Shown here: positions 1-11,439 of the stretch, piece by piece
How positions within the stretch are numbered: position 1 is the first letter of the stretch
Layout: each line of letters opens with the position of its first letter
Assembly (NCBI RefSeq): GCF_019279795.1
Contig: NC_056729.1
Location: forward strand, 1,869,951,057 to 1,870,015,056
Length of the DNA: 64,000 nucleotides
Source: Protopterus annectens
Lineage: Eukaryota > Chordata > Ceratodontiformes > Protopteridae
Direction of reading: 5' to 3'
Notes under the pieces: generated by a model
The model's input: only the letters and a program-made list of their open reading frames with translations
Databases searched by the model: none
Told to the model about the DNA's origin: nothing
Position numbers and translations under genes: made by a program

Positions 1-17
1 TGAATTAGATAGATTGT

Positions 18-60
18 ATGCATCTGATGAAGCAGTTGTACTACTGCGAAAGCATTTACA
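18..60 (+). ncRNA. Hammerhead-like ribozyme core, PLE pseudo-LTR relic
   Basis: CTGATGA lies at 24-30. It is followed by one extra A, a 4-bp hairpin (GCAG 32-35 with CTGC 44-47, 8-nt loop) and then GAAA at 48-51. This is the catalytic-core layout of hammerhead ribozymes. The extra A between CTGATGA and stem II is common in my recollection of hammerheads in Penelope-like elements. A stretch at about 107-140 resembles the segment downstream of the minus-strand core at 25475-25501. The window starts too close to show the other stems, so activity cannot be judged. Confidence 0.5.
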
Positions 61-229
61 CCTTTGCCTGTGCCTGTTTCCTGAATACACTTTTGTTGGT
101 TTTATGATAGCCTGGTGCTGCTTCATCTTACTTCTGGTTGTTGGGTTGGATGGATTAAAATAAATCTACCTCAAGGCTGGTCAAACAGGACAATGCACTT
201 GAGCTTTGCCATGTTCAAACATCATAGGC
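61..229 (+). other. Probable continuation of a PLE end, otherwise unassigned
   Basis: No coding signal is seen. A stretch near 107-140, with a GTTGGTTTTAT word followed by CTGGTGCT, is shared with the minus strand at about 25380-25420, so this is probably the end region of a Penelope-like element. The boundary with the LINE that follows is not visible. Confidence 0.3.
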
Positions 230-2745
230 TAAATCCCATACCATTTTCTTTCAAGCTATAGGCCCCCCTCTTTGACCCAGGAAACCCATAATATGTATTT
301 AAACACTCGCCATCCAACTCAATACCATATTCATGGGCAGCTTTAATTATACCACTATTAACTGGGAATCATATACACCACCAAATGTTCAGGCACTAAG
401 ATTCCTGGATTTTTTAAACACAAACTTCCTGGACTAGATAAATACATGTATCAGTGGTGGAAGCATACTCGATCTGGTCCTCAATAACACTGGAAAGTGA
501 TGCACGCCTACTAGTGAAATGTCCTCTCTGGTAAGGTAAGACCACAAAACGCTCTTCTTTTAAGTAAAAATAAAACTTGGAACCCCAGATAACCCTGGAG
601 TGTACAGTAACTACTCTAATGTTAACTTCCTACTGTTAATTGATAACTTGGCAAAATTTCAAGCCCCCATAAATCCTGAAAACCAAAATAAGTATGTTAA
701 AAGCTGCATAGATGCAGCTGTGCCCACCAGTAATAAGAACAGAACTAACTCAAAAAGAATCCACCCTGGTGGCATTACAGCATCAATAGATTCTATATCA
801 GAAGAAAGAATATCATGGCAAAAATATGGTGGTGTAGCACCAAGCAGGATAAAAGCACTGTCATCAAACTAAACAAACAACTTAGAGAAAAAATAAAATC
901 TGCCAAAGCCAAATCTCAGGTAAATTTGAGGTACATTTGTCATCCCAGGCCATGGACAACCACAAGGCATTCTTTAGCTATGCCAGCAGTCTCAAAATCA
1001 ATACACAATTGTGAGCAGAGCTCATTGTTAAGTAAGCCGCCTATACTAAGCCAGAAGATACATCAAATCTACTGGAAAACAAATTCAGCTCTAACTTTAC
1101 TTCTTCCACCCCCTCTACCTCCCTGCATGAAATGCCATCAAATATAACTCCCCCTACTATCACTAGGGAATAGTTCTTGAACACTCTCTCTAAGGCCAAG
1201 AACACTCCATCAGTTGGCACAGGCAATATCCCAGGATTTCTTCTAAATAGCATGAAACATGCCCTATTAGGACCTCTGGAATCGTTATTTAACTGTATCC
1301 TCCAAACAGACTTTGTGTCAAACAAATGGTGAACAGCAACAGTCATCCATTCACTGGACTCAACCTAGTTTTGCTTCATCAAGGGCAGGTCATGTCTAAT
1401 CAACCTGGTGGACTTCTTTGAGGTCCGCAAAGCAATGGATGAAGGCAAAATGGTTCACACTGCCTACCTTCACCTGGCCAAGGCATTAGACACAATACAC
1501 CACTTTGGCATTGTTGACAAACTCAAGAGGTTAGGTATAAATCCTTATGTCACCCACTGAATAGCCAGCTGTCTCACAGACAGGACCCAGGAAGTTAGAA
1601 CTGGGGAGTCAACTTCTATAATGAGGCTAGTCACAAGTGAAGTCCCTCAGGAATTGGTCCTGGGCCCACTCATTTTTAGCATTTACTTTTCTGAAGTGAA
1701 GACCAATGTCAATGGCCTCTGGCTGACTAAATTTGCAGATGATTGCAAATTATGAGCTGTCTTTGAATCACCCACTGATACAAATGTTCTCCAGAAAGGG
1801 CTGACACAGACAAATAACTGGTGTCAGAGCCATGGACTAAAACTAAATGCCAAGAAATGCATAATAGTATCCTTCTGGATGTCAGCCACCCCTGGTAACT
1901 ATCATATTAACAACACATCCCTAATATTTGACCCACTAGTCAGGGACATGGGGACACATACAGACAATAATCTAGCCTTCGACCATCATGTGTCTACAGT
2001 GGTGAGGAAATCATTCTATGTTGTGCAATTTATAAACAAAGGTATGGCATCTAGGTCCAAGGAAGTCCTTGTTCCATCATATTCAGTATTCTTCAGAGCT
2101 ATCATTAAGTACAATGCCCCCTTTGGTATTTACCTAACCAAGCACATCCAACAATTGGACCATCCACAGAGGTTCATCACAGAAAGAATACAGGGCATTA
2201 GTAACATGCCCTTCGCAGACTACCTCAAAGCTTGGTCCTTGCATTCTGTCTCCTACAGGCTGTTAAGGGGAGATCTATCCCTTGCATACATGGTATTGTC
2301 TGATCCAACACTGAGTGACCTCCAGCATATCCACTAAACAAACAGCACCAGAATTACCCATTTTGCCTGTGATATAAATAGGACTGGCTGGAGAGACAGG
2401 TATGTATTTCAGAGACAAACCCTCTTCTGGAACAGGTTCCGCACTCACATGAAGCAGAGTTCTTCCCTAACCCAATTCAGGTGTAACTTGGAAAATTAGA
2501 TGAGGAAGAGGACATGTATCCCTGGTTTGGTACCTACGTCTCTAATGGACACAGGCAGCCTATAAATGGTTCTTCTTCTAGGCCTTTGTTTGTGAATGTT
2601 TCATCTCCCATCCCCCTGCCTACACTTAGCAAAGGTCTCAGAATTCTGTCAGAGATTTAGGATGTATGGCTCGACTTATAAAGGCTCTAGTCATCATTAG
2701 TTTGGTAGACACCTATGAACCTATGAAGCTACACACAGGCACGCA
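230..2745 (+). pseudogene. CR1-like LINE copy, decayed endonuclease and RT
   Basis: A non-LTR retrotransposon in the same family as the better copy at 43080-47016. The endonuclease is recognisable at about 335-480, with GSFNY in place of GDFNY followed by an INWE motif, then GGSILDLVLNN. The RT follows at about 1380-1880: VDFFEVRKAMDEGK, AYLHLAKALDTI and KFADDCKL, with the FADD catalytic box present near 1735. The C-terminal RT region stays open from 1879 to 2337. Many stops and frameshifts separate these parts, so the copy is dead. The 3' end has the family's repeated ACCTATGA words at about 2710-2730, next to a TA/CA microsatellite. Confidence 0.85.
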
Positions 2746-2749
2746 CACA

Positions 2750-2793
2750 TGCGTATATATATATATATATATAAATATGTATGCATACATACG

Positions 2794-2871
<78 letters not shown>

Positions 2872-2988
2872 CACATATACACATACATACATATATTTAC
2901 ATCTATAGATCTAATTAAATGAAATAGTATACCAAAATGGTCCACAGAGGCTTAACATTTCTAAAACCAATGTGTAAATCTACATATC

Positions 2989-3020
<32 letters not shown>

Positions 3021-3077
3021 TGTATATATATATATATATCTGTGTGTATGTGTGTGTATGTGTATGCGTGTGTGTGT

Positions 3078-3142
<65 letters not shown>
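2750..3142. repeat. (TA)n and (TG)n microsatellite cluster
   Basis: TA runs lie at about 2755-2870 and 2990-3040, and a long TG run at about 3060-3140. The apparent reading frames here are only repeat translations. A short unit (AAATGAAATAGTnTACnAAAATGGTCCACAGA) occurs at about 2918-2947 and again at about 3157-3187, so the cluster includes a local duplication. Confidence 0.95.
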
Positions 3143-3143
<1 letters not shown>

Positions 3144-3237
3144 ATGAATCTACTTAAATGAAATAGTCTACAAAAATGGTCCACAGAAGCTAAACGTATC
3201 CAAAACCAATGTTGTTTGTGGAGGGGGGAGACTGCTA

Positions 3238-3540
3238 GTTTTATTTATTTATTTATTTGCAGTTTGTTAACTGGGAATGTCCATTGGCCAGAATGAGTCG
3301 GTTTTCAATGGAGGCCTGGGGAGTAAAGCTCCATATACAATTATTACAAAGCTAATATCAACAAGGTTCAATACAATTTTCAAAAACTTGCAAAACACAG
3401 TAATATAGAAGACAGAATAATAATGCAACATAGCACTGAAAGAAATTAAAACATAAGTATGTTGGAGTTCACAAGTATAATTTGGAGTGCAGGCATTTAT
3501 TCATGAGGTGAGAGGGAGGAAGAATTAGAGTAGAGCAGTG
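3238..3540 (-). mobile_element. 3' tail and end of the L2-like LINE
   Basis: On the minus strand this is A-rich 3' untranslated sequence leading into the tail with the GCCTCCATTGAAAACCGAC word and an (AAAT)n end. Equivalent tails occur at 36938-37035, 39050-39135, 41222-41310 (-), 50176-50265 and 57986-58078. The tandem 4-bp end is typical of L2-group LINEs. Confidence 0.75.
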
Positions 3541-6430
3541 AGAGATGAAGAGGTTGAGTTATGAGAAAGGAAAAGGGAGAGAAGTGGAAATGAAATGAAA
3601 GGAGTCACTAGGGTGAGTTATGAGAAAGGAAAAGGGACAGGGAGTGGAAATTAAATGAAGGGAGTCACTAGGGTGAGTTATGAGAAAGGAAAAGGGACAG
3701 GGAGTGGAAATGAAATGAAGGGAGTCACTAGTGTGAGTTACGAGAAAGGAAAGGGAGAGGGAGTGGAAATGAAATGAAGGGAGTCACTAGGGTGAGTTAT
3801 GAGAAAGGAGGAAAGGGAGAGGGAGGGAAATGAAATGAAGGGAGTCACTAGGGTGAGTTATGAGAAAGGAAAAGGGACAGGGAGTGGAAATGAAATGAAG
3901 GGAGTCACTAGGGTGAGTTATGAGAAAGGAGGAAAGGGAGAGGGAGTGGAAATGAAATGAAGGGAGTCACTAGGGTGAGTTATGAGAAAGGAAAAGGGAG
4001 AGGGAGTGGAAATGAAATGAAGGGAGTCACTAGGGTGAGTTATGAGAAAGGAGGAAAGGGAGAGGGAGTGGACATTAAATGAAGGGAGTCACTAGGGTGA
4101 ATTATGAGAAAGGAAAAAGGGAGAAGGAGTGGAAATTAAATGAAAGGAGTCACTAGGGTGAGTTATGAGAAAGGAAAAAGGAGAGGGAGTGGAAATAAAA
4201 TGAAGGGAGTCACTAGGGTGAATTATGAGAAAGGAAAAGGGAGAGGGAGGAAATGAAATGAAGGGAGTCACTAGGGTGAGTTATGAGAAAGGAAAAAGGG
4301 AGAGGGAGTGGAAATGAAATGAAGGGAGTCACTAGGGTGAGTTATGAGAAAGGAAAAAGGGAGAGGGAGTGGAAATGAAATGAAGGGAGTCACTAGGGTG
4401 AGTTATGAGAAAGGAAAAAGGAGAGGGAGTGGAAATGAAGGGAGTCACTAGGGTGAGTTATGAGAAAAAAGGGAGGGGGAGTGGAAATGAAATGAAGGGA
4501 GTCACTACACTGAGTTATTAGAAAGGAAAACAGGGAGAGGAAGTGGAAATTAAATGAACGGAGTCACTAGACTGAATTATGAGAAAGGAAAAAGGGAGTG
4601 GGAGTGGAAATGAAATGAAGGGAGTCACTAGGGTGAGTTATGAGAAAAGAAAAAGGGAGAGGTAGTGGAAATGAAATGAAGGGAGTCACTAGGGTGAATT
4701 ATGAGAAAGGAAAAAGGGAGAGGGAGTGGAAATTAAATGAAGGGAGTCACTAGGGTGAGTTATGAGAAAGGAGAAAAGGAGAGGGAGTGGAAATGAAATG
4801 AAGGGAGTCACTAGGGTGAGTTATGAGAAAGGAAAAAGGGAGAGGGAGTGGAAATGAAATGAAGGGAGTCACTAGGGTGAGTTATGAGAAAGGAAAAGGG
4901 AGAGGGAGTGGAAATGAAATGAAGGGAGTCACTAGGGTGAGTTATGAGAAAGGAAAAGGGAGAGGGAGTGGAAATGAAATGAAGGGAGTCACTAGGGTGA
5001 GTTATGAGAAAGGAAAAGGGAGAGAAGTGGAAATGAAATGAAGGGAGTCACTAGGGTGAGTTATGAGAAAGGAAAAGGGAGAGGGAGTGGAAATGAAATG
5101 AAGGGAGTCACTAGGGTGAGTTATGAGAAAGGAGGAAAGGGAGAGGGAGTGGAAATGAAATGAAGGGAGTCACTAGGGTGAGTTATGAGAAAGGAAAAGG
5201 GAGAGGGAGTGGAAATGAAATGAAGGGAGTCACTAGGGTGAGTTATGAGAAAGGAAAAGGGAGAGGGAGTGGAAATGAAATGAAGGGAGTCACTAGGGTG
5301 AATTATGAGAAAGGAAAAAGGGAGAAGGAGTGGAAATTAAATGAAAGGAGTCACTAGGGTGAGTTATGAGAAAGGAAAAAGGGAGAGGGAGTGGAAATGA
5401 AATGAAGGGAGTCACTAGGGTGAATTATGAGAAAGGAAAAGGGAGAGGGAGTGGAAATGAAATGAAGGGAGTCACTAGGGTGAGTTATGAGAAAGGAAAA
5501 GGGAGAGAGAGTGGAAATGAAATGAACGGAGTCACTAGACTGAATTATGAGAAAGGAATATGGGAGAGGGAGTGGAAATGAAATGAAGGGAGTCACTAGG
5601 GTGAGTTATGAGAAAGGAAAAAGGGAGAGGGAGTGGAAATGAAATGAAGGGAGTCACTAGGGTGAGTTATGAGAAAGGAAAAAGGGAGAGGGAGTGGAAA
5701 TGAAATGAAGTGAGTCTCTAGGGTGAGTTATGAGAAAGGAAAACAGGGAAAGGGAGTGGAAATGAAATGAAGGGAGTCACTAGGCTGAGTTATGAGAAAG
5801 GAAAAAGGAGAGGGAGTGGAAATTAAATGAAGGGAGTCACTAGGGTGAATTATGAGAAAGGAAAAAGGGAGAGGGAGTAGAAATTAAGGGAGTCACTAGG
5901 GTGAGTTATGAGAAAGGATAAAGGGAGAGGGAGTGGAAATGAAATGAAGGGAGTCACTAGGGTGAGTTATGAGAAAGGAAAAAGGGAGAGAGTGGAAATG
6001 AAATGAAGGGAGTCACTAGGGAGAGTTATGAGAAAGGAAAAAGGGAGAGAGAGAGAGTGGAAATGAAATGAAGGGAGTCACTAGGCTGAGTTATGAGAAA
6101 GGAAAAAAGGGAGAGGAAGTGGAAATTAAATGAAATGAAAAGAGTCACTAGGGTGAGTTATGAGAAAGGAAAAAAGGAGAGGAAGTGGAAATGAAATGAA
6201 GGGAGTCACTAGGGTGAGTTATGAGAAAGGAGAAAAGGGAGAGGGAGTGGAAATGAAATGAAGGGAGTCACTAGGGTGAGTTATGAGAAAGGAGGAAAAG
6301 GACAGGGAGTGGAAATGAAAAAAGCGGAGTCACTAGGGCGAGTTATGAGAAAAGAAAAAGGGAGATGGGAGTGGAAATGAAATGAAGGGAGTCACTAGGG
6401 TGAGTTATGAGAAAGGAAAGGAAAAGGATG
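3540..6430. repeat. 60-bp GA-rich minisatellite, about 48 units
   Basis: Nearly 2.9 kb is a head-to-tail array of a roughly 60-bp unit carrying GGGAGTCACTAGGGTGAG and TTATGAGAAAGGA words. Units vary by small insertions in the purine run (GGAAAAGGG, GGAGGAAAGGG). Because 60 is a multiple of three, short frames stay open on both strands (for example 4823-5041, 5160-5357 and 5596-5354), but they are repeat translations with no protein signal. The array sits in the 3' untranslated part of the L2-like LINE. On the minus strand the unit begins right after a unique copy of the same words near 6430-6400, so it probably arose from LINE sequence. Confidence 0.95.
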
Positions 6431-6639
6431 GGAAGAGCAGAAATTCTATAGAGGGGTTCAGGTGGGGTGAGATCATGAGAATTCCCCGTGAGAAGAGAGA
6501 TGGGAATGGAGCATGGTCTTGAAGGTAGCGTGGTTTCACGTGATTTGAATTTGGGGGGGGGAAGTGAATTCCATAGATGAGCAAGGGAGAAAGACAGTAG
6601 AAATTGCCAGGTGTGTAAGGGTTTGTACACTTTGATGAG

Positions 6640-8230
6640 GCTCTGGTTACTGGAGTAGTCTGTCAAGATGATGCAAGGTGAGTATGGAGTAGAGGGTACA
6701 GCAGTTAGAGGGTTTGAAAATTAGCCTGTGAGCAGTTAGCAGTTGAATGTAAGAGAGATTGTGATGGAGTTCCAGCCAGTTCAAGGAGTGGAGTGCATCA
6801 CAGTGGTGGGAGGAGGATTTGGACCCAGTAGCAAACTTTGAGATTGTATTGAAGGAGGATGACAGTTTTGACTTTAGGGAGGATTGAAGGTTGGTGAGGA
6901 GAGGGACTCTATACAAGAGAGAGGGGATGAGGTAGGAAATACAGAGTATATGTTTGGATGAGGGTATGAGATAACAGCTGTGACAATGCAGCATTCCGAG
7001 CTGTTGGTGTGTTTTCTTAATACTAGTTTGTATATGAATGTCAAACTTTAAATGTTCATTAATGGTAACATCTAAAAGTTTTGTATAGGAGACTATTTCA
7101 ATGGGAATCTTATTCTGACTGACTGTGGGGGAGGAATTTTTATCAATGGAGGTGTTTTTAGATGGGGTAAAGACCATGATTTTGGTTTTGGATGCACTGA
7201 GAACAAGGTGATTATTCAGCATCCAAGACTTGGTACAAGAGAAGGCATCTTGTGTTAGTTGCATGAGTTTGGGGAGAGATTGAGCATAGCAAATTATGGC
7301 AGAATCATCCGTGTATTGGACAAGTTTTGTATTAGGAATGCACTGATGAAAATTATTAATGAAGATGTTAAAAAGTAAAGAACCTAGTATAGAGCTTTGT
7401 GGAACTGCTATTGGAGTGTGAAGGAAGGAAGAGGTACTATTGTTCCACTTGATGGCTTGTTGTCAATTAGAAAGGTAACTGGAAAACCACTTAATAGAGG
7501 ACGGGGACAGATCGAGAAGAGAGAGATAGGACAAGAGACGTTTATGGGAAAAAGTATTGAAGGCATTTGATAAGTCTAGGAGAAAGGTAGATACAATGTT
7601 GCCAAGGTTGTCTGGGGAATGAGAGCATGGTTTTAGTTTTAATAGAGGTTTTTTTATGGTGTGCAGAGAGAGTGAGAAAGATGGTTGTATGGTGAAGGGG
7701 GAGATGAGTAGTGTTGCTGTCAATGGAGCTAGAGTTGAAGGTGTGGGATGAGGGTGAAGTAGAAGTGTTATTGGAGAATGATGTGGTGAGCTTGGCTATT
7801 GAATCAATAAAGAATGAGTTGAATTGGGTAGCTAAGATATGATCTGCAGAGTTAGGGCCAGGGCAGGGATTGTCTTTTTTGCCAGGACTGCAGATGCACT
7901 GTTCCAATATTTTGGGGGGTTGGATCTATGGTTGTTTTGAGGCTTGGAGTAGTAGGAGTTTCTGTCTAAAGCAATTTGTTTTTTCACTTTATTATGAAGT
8001 CGTTTATACTCAATAAGGGTGTTAGGTGTTTTCAATTTATGGTAATGCTTCCAAGATTTATCTTGGAGATGTATGAGTGTAATAGTTGCTTTAGTTAGCC
8101 AAGGGCTGGATTTAGTTTTAATTCTTGTAGTTCTGGGGGGAGCAAAGCTATCTACTAGGTTACTGAATGTAGTATTGAAATATGTAACAGCGTCATCAAG
8201 AGGGAGGGGTTTTACAGGGTTCCAATTCAT
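6640..8230 (-). pseudogene. L2-like LINE reverse transcriptase, broken
   Basis: Three minus-strand open stretches give consecutive RT pieces. 8230-7832 holds the linker between endonuclease and RT (SPWLTKATITLI, WKHYHKLK). About 7907-7463 holds the first RT motifs, with FLLDLSNAFNTFSHKRLL matching the F-LDLSKAFDT-H box. 7264-6647 holds the C-terminal half. Between them lies a YTDDS box (normally YADDT) near 7290, preceded by a PQGS-type motif. The C-terminal part carries LHSLNWLELHHNLSYIQLL, which matches the LHWLPV region of L2-group LINEs. Frames are interrupted by stops and shifts, so it is non-functional. Confidence 0.85.
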
Positions 8231-8257
8231 GTTTACTGAGTCAGAGAAAGCTTGGGT

Positions 8258-8395
8258 TGGAAGAGTGGCTTAATGGTTAAGGTGTTTGCCTTACAAACAC
8301 AAAGTGCAGGGTTTGAGACTCTCAAGGGATAATTGGCTAGGCTTAAAATGACTCGCAAGGGCAGTTAGCCTAGTAGTAATCTATGATCCTATTGA
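8258..8395 (+). mobile_element. tRNA-derived SINE with CR1-like tail (copy 1)
   Basis: The head has a tRNA-like A box (GTGGCTTAATGGTTAAGG, about 8266-8283) and a B box (GGTTTGAGACTC, about 8310-8321), the internal RNA polymerase III promoter. The 3' half (GGCTAGGCTTAAAATG to GTTAGCCTAG) matches the 3' end of the CR1-like LINE at 46945-46990. It lies within the L2-like LINE and breaks its linker region. I see no clear target duplication. A second copy is at 15942-16078 (-). Confidence 0.8.
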
Positions 8396-8399
8396 GTGC

Positions 8400-9425
8400 T
8401 GAAGTTTTTTAGGGTACAAGTTGCGATATAGTTGTGGTGAAGACAGAGGGAGGATAGTGAGCGATGAGCAAAAGCAGGGAGATGATCGCTGAGGGAGTCA
8501 GGTAGGGTGCCATTGTCAGAAATGGAGCTGGGGTGAGAAACTAATATCCAGTCCAGGATACTATCAGAGTTGTTATCTGTATTAAATCTGGTAGGAGAGG
8601 TAAATATTTGGGTGTAGTCGTATAGGTTTATATTCTGAGGTGATGTAGGTGATTAAATAAAAGTCCAGTTTATATTTACTGTACCTAGGAGTATAGTTTC
8701 ATTGCTTATATTGGATGAGAACCAAAAGAGGATATCTTCAAGAATGGGGATGTTATTTCCTGGTGGGCAGCTATACATATGCTTTGGTGGTTATTAATTT
8801 TTAGGAGGGCCAGGGTTAGTTCAGCTGTTGCGAATTGGGGTATAGGCTGTGTAAAGGGTGTTACTGTTAGGGAGGAGGAGAAAAGTAGGGCTACTTCACA
8901 ACCTTTCTTTAGAGTTCTGTCATTTCTTATGAGCTTGTAGTTAGGAGGGGTAATTTCGGAATCTTTTATGTGGGATTTTAGCCATGTTTCAGTGATAGAG
9001 AGAATTTAAGGGTGGTAATGGGATAGCCAGGCATGAAGGGCAGGGAGTTTATTGAATAAACTTTGGGTCTTAATTGTAGCAAAAAGGTGAAATGTATGGT
9101 GAAAGGGTGAAGAGGATAAGTTATGGTTAGAAGCATGGTTGTCTGAGGGTCCAGGATTAGGATGTATGTCACCAGAGAGGAGGCTAGAGATTAGCTGGAG
9201 TAGGAAGGAGACACAGTCTTTAGATTCTTTGGAATTGGAGTTGAGAGCATGGTAGCTGGAGAGGCATGGATTGTGCAGTATATGGACTGTATTACAGATA
9301 TCAGGAAGAATCTTTCTAGTAAAGAGGAGAGAGTCATTATAGTAACAGAGGCAAGGAGAGATATAAGTTGAATGGTGAGATTCTTTTAAGGCATGTATTG
9401 AAGTTGTATGATAGAGAGGAGGCAA
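8400..9425 (-). pseudogene. L2-like LINE N-terminal and endonuclease region
   Basis: The open stretch 9425-9006 (-) carries a leader, a leucine/serine-rich segment, the 2A-like motif and then the start of the endonuclease (SLFNKLPALHAWLSHYHP, matching the NARSLxNK start of LINE endonucleases). Downstream, from 9005 to 8400 on the minus strand, the endonuclease continues only in broken frames, for example a TETWLK-like motif near 8990-8975. The catalytic motifs cannot be assembled in one frame. Confidence 0.7.
9147..9170 (-). other. 2A-like translational recoding motif (GDIHPNPGP)
   Basis: The minus strand encodes D-I-H-P-N-P-G-P, preceded by SLLSG, in the frame of 9425-9006. The NPG-P core, with D-I four residues ahead, matches 2A-type ribosome-skipping peptides. 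Such sequences are known near the N-terminus of ORF2 in several CR1/L2/Rex1-group LINEs. Here the usual glutamate (D-V/I-E-x-NPGP) is histidine. Activity would need a translation assay. Confidence 0.65.
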
Positions 9426-10605
9426 GATAAGTCAGTCTGGTAAGATGGAGTAGGCAGTAGAGGAGGAAAGGTAGACATATTAATGGTAGAGTATGTGTAA
9501 GTTTGATTTGCATGATAGTGTAAGATTATAGTATGCAGTGAGGATGTGCAGAGGGGAGAAGGAATTAGCAGAAGGTAAAGTGGCATGTGGTCTTTGGTAG
9601 TAAGAATGGAGAAGGAGCGATGATAAGAATAGGTAAGGGGAGGGTCCTGGGTAGTGGAAACAGGAGAGGCTAGTGGATGAGGAAGTGGGTGGTGATAGGG
9701 GGCAGGGCTGAATGCTAGATGGAATGTGGGTTTGGAGTTGTAAGTGTAGAGTCACTGGGGCAGGTGGTAATTGGGGCAGGGCAGGAGAGCGGAGTGAGGC
9801 CAAAGGGTGTACAGAGCAGGCAGAGCTGAGAAGAAGGAAGGAGCAAGGAGCAGAAGAGACCACCAAAAACAATCAGTGATACAAGCACTCTTGAGCACTC
9901 AGAGGTACTGACAAGCTTGGAGGTATGTTACTTATGAGTTAAGGTTTGGTCTAGTTCAAGGAGAATTGAACGGGTGTGACAATTGTGCAAAAAACAATGG
10001 GAAGGGACAACAGGCCTTAGAGCTGTAGGGAGCAGGGAAAAAGTATTGAAAGTTGCCTAATACAATGAGTGGGAATATATCGGTACCTTGTAGCATTCCT
10101 GAGAAAAGTAAAATGCAGAATCTACCTATTACAGGGAGTGAAGTGGCTAGAGGAAAGAGAGTTGAGAAAAGGGACTGCTGCAGAACCGCTTGTGTGCACA
10201 CCGTGGGTTAGCAATACAAACACCTTAAAAAATAAGCTTTAACAAAGAGTATTGCACATACAAGCAGATGGAGTGGGTTATTTTTCAGAATATCCCTGGA
10301 TTTCTTCTTTGGGAGGTATGTTCCTCAGTCTAAATGGAGGTGTAGAAGTGGGAATCCAAGAGGAAAATACCTGAGTGAGATGAAAAAGAGACAGAAGTAT
10401 TTTAATATAGAGGCATGGGAGAACAGAAAGAGGCAGTAATAGGATAGGCTGGAGAGTTCCCGTTACATGTGATAAGTACAGCACAAAAAAGAGGGAACGA
10501 CAGTTCAGAACAGAAATATGATAGAAGTTCCTGGGAGAAATGAAAGCATTAGATGGAAGCAGCACAGTTAAATGTAATTCAATAGGCAATGGGTGCATAT
10601 GAAAA
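9426..10605 (-). other. 5' part of the L2-like LINE, no clear domain
   Basis: On the minus strand there are short proline/serine/leucine-rich frames (9872-9480, 10201-9956, 10598-10278) that I cannot assign. From position they would be the LINE leader or a decayed ORF1, but no zinc knuckle, RRM or coiled coil is visible. Composition is continuous with the LINE on both sides. Confidence 0.45.
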
Positions 10606-10609
10606 AACG

Positions 10610-11435
10610 AGTTGCTCTAAGAGAACTAACAACAGCAGGAACATATTCACAACACAGTCGGCATATACAAATACAAGTTTATCTATAACAACTGACAACA
10701 GCAGGAACATATTCACAATACAGCCAGCATATACACATACAAGTTTATCTATAACAACTAACAACAGCAGGAACATATTCACAACACAGCCAGCATATAC
10801 AAATACAAGTTTATCTATAACAACTGACAACAGCAGGAACATATTCACAATACAGTCAGCATATACAAATACAAGTTTATCTATAACAACTGACAACAGC
10901 AGGAACATATTCACAACACAGCCAGCATATACAAATACAAGTTTATCTATAACAACTAACAACAGCAGGAACATATTCACAACACAGCCAGCATATACAA
11001 ATACAAGTTTATCTATAACAACTGACAACAGCAGGAACAAATTCACAACACAGCCAGCATATACAAATACAAGTTTATTTATAACAACTGACAACAGCAG
11101 GAACATATTCACAATACAGCCAGCATATACACATACAAGTTTATCTATAACAACTGACAACAGCAGGAACATATTCACAATACAGCCAGCATATACACAT
11201 ACAAGTTTATCTATAACAACTGACAACAGCAGGAACATATTCACAATACAGTCGGCATATACAAATACAAGTTTATCTATAACAACTGACAACAGCAGGA
11301 ACATATTCACAATACAGTCAGCATATACAAATACAAGTTTATCTGTAACAACTGACAACAGCAGGAACATATTCACAATACAGTCAGCATATACAAATAC
11401 AAGTTTATCTATAACAACTGACAACATCAGCTTTT
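10610..11435. repeat. 66-bp tandem repeat, about 12 units
   Basis: Twelve near-identical 66-bp units lie head to tail, each with CAGCAGGAACATATTCACAA and AAGTTTATCTATAACAACTG words. Variants alternate (ACACAG/ATACAG, ACAAAT/ACACAT), which suggests higher-order amplification. As 66 is divisible by 3, one frame on each strand stays open through the array (285-286 codons), with a 22-residue repeat. I treat these as by-products. The array lies in the 5' region of the L2-like LINE, where tandem units in some LINEs act as promoter monomers; that role here is only a suggestion. Confidence 0.9.
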
Positions 11436-11439
11436 TCAC

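Noticed and set aside
2666..3184. Tyr/Ile-rich and Cys/Val-rich ORFs
   Set aside because: Translations of TA and TG microsatellites; the same applies at 12703-13017, 17440-17792, 25803-26196, 27108-27516 and 52890-53169.
4823..5596. Proteins with MKGVTRVSYEKGKGRGSGNE repeats
   Set aside because: Translations of the 60-bp minisatellite.
3540..6430. CRISPR-like array of regular repeats
   Set aside because: Units are contiguous with no unique spacers, and the context is eukaryotic retroelements; it is a minisatellite.
8258..8330. A tRNA gene
   Set aside because: It has A and B boxes but does not fold as a full cloverleaf with a paired acceptor stem, and it continues into a SINE tail; two copies show the same structure.
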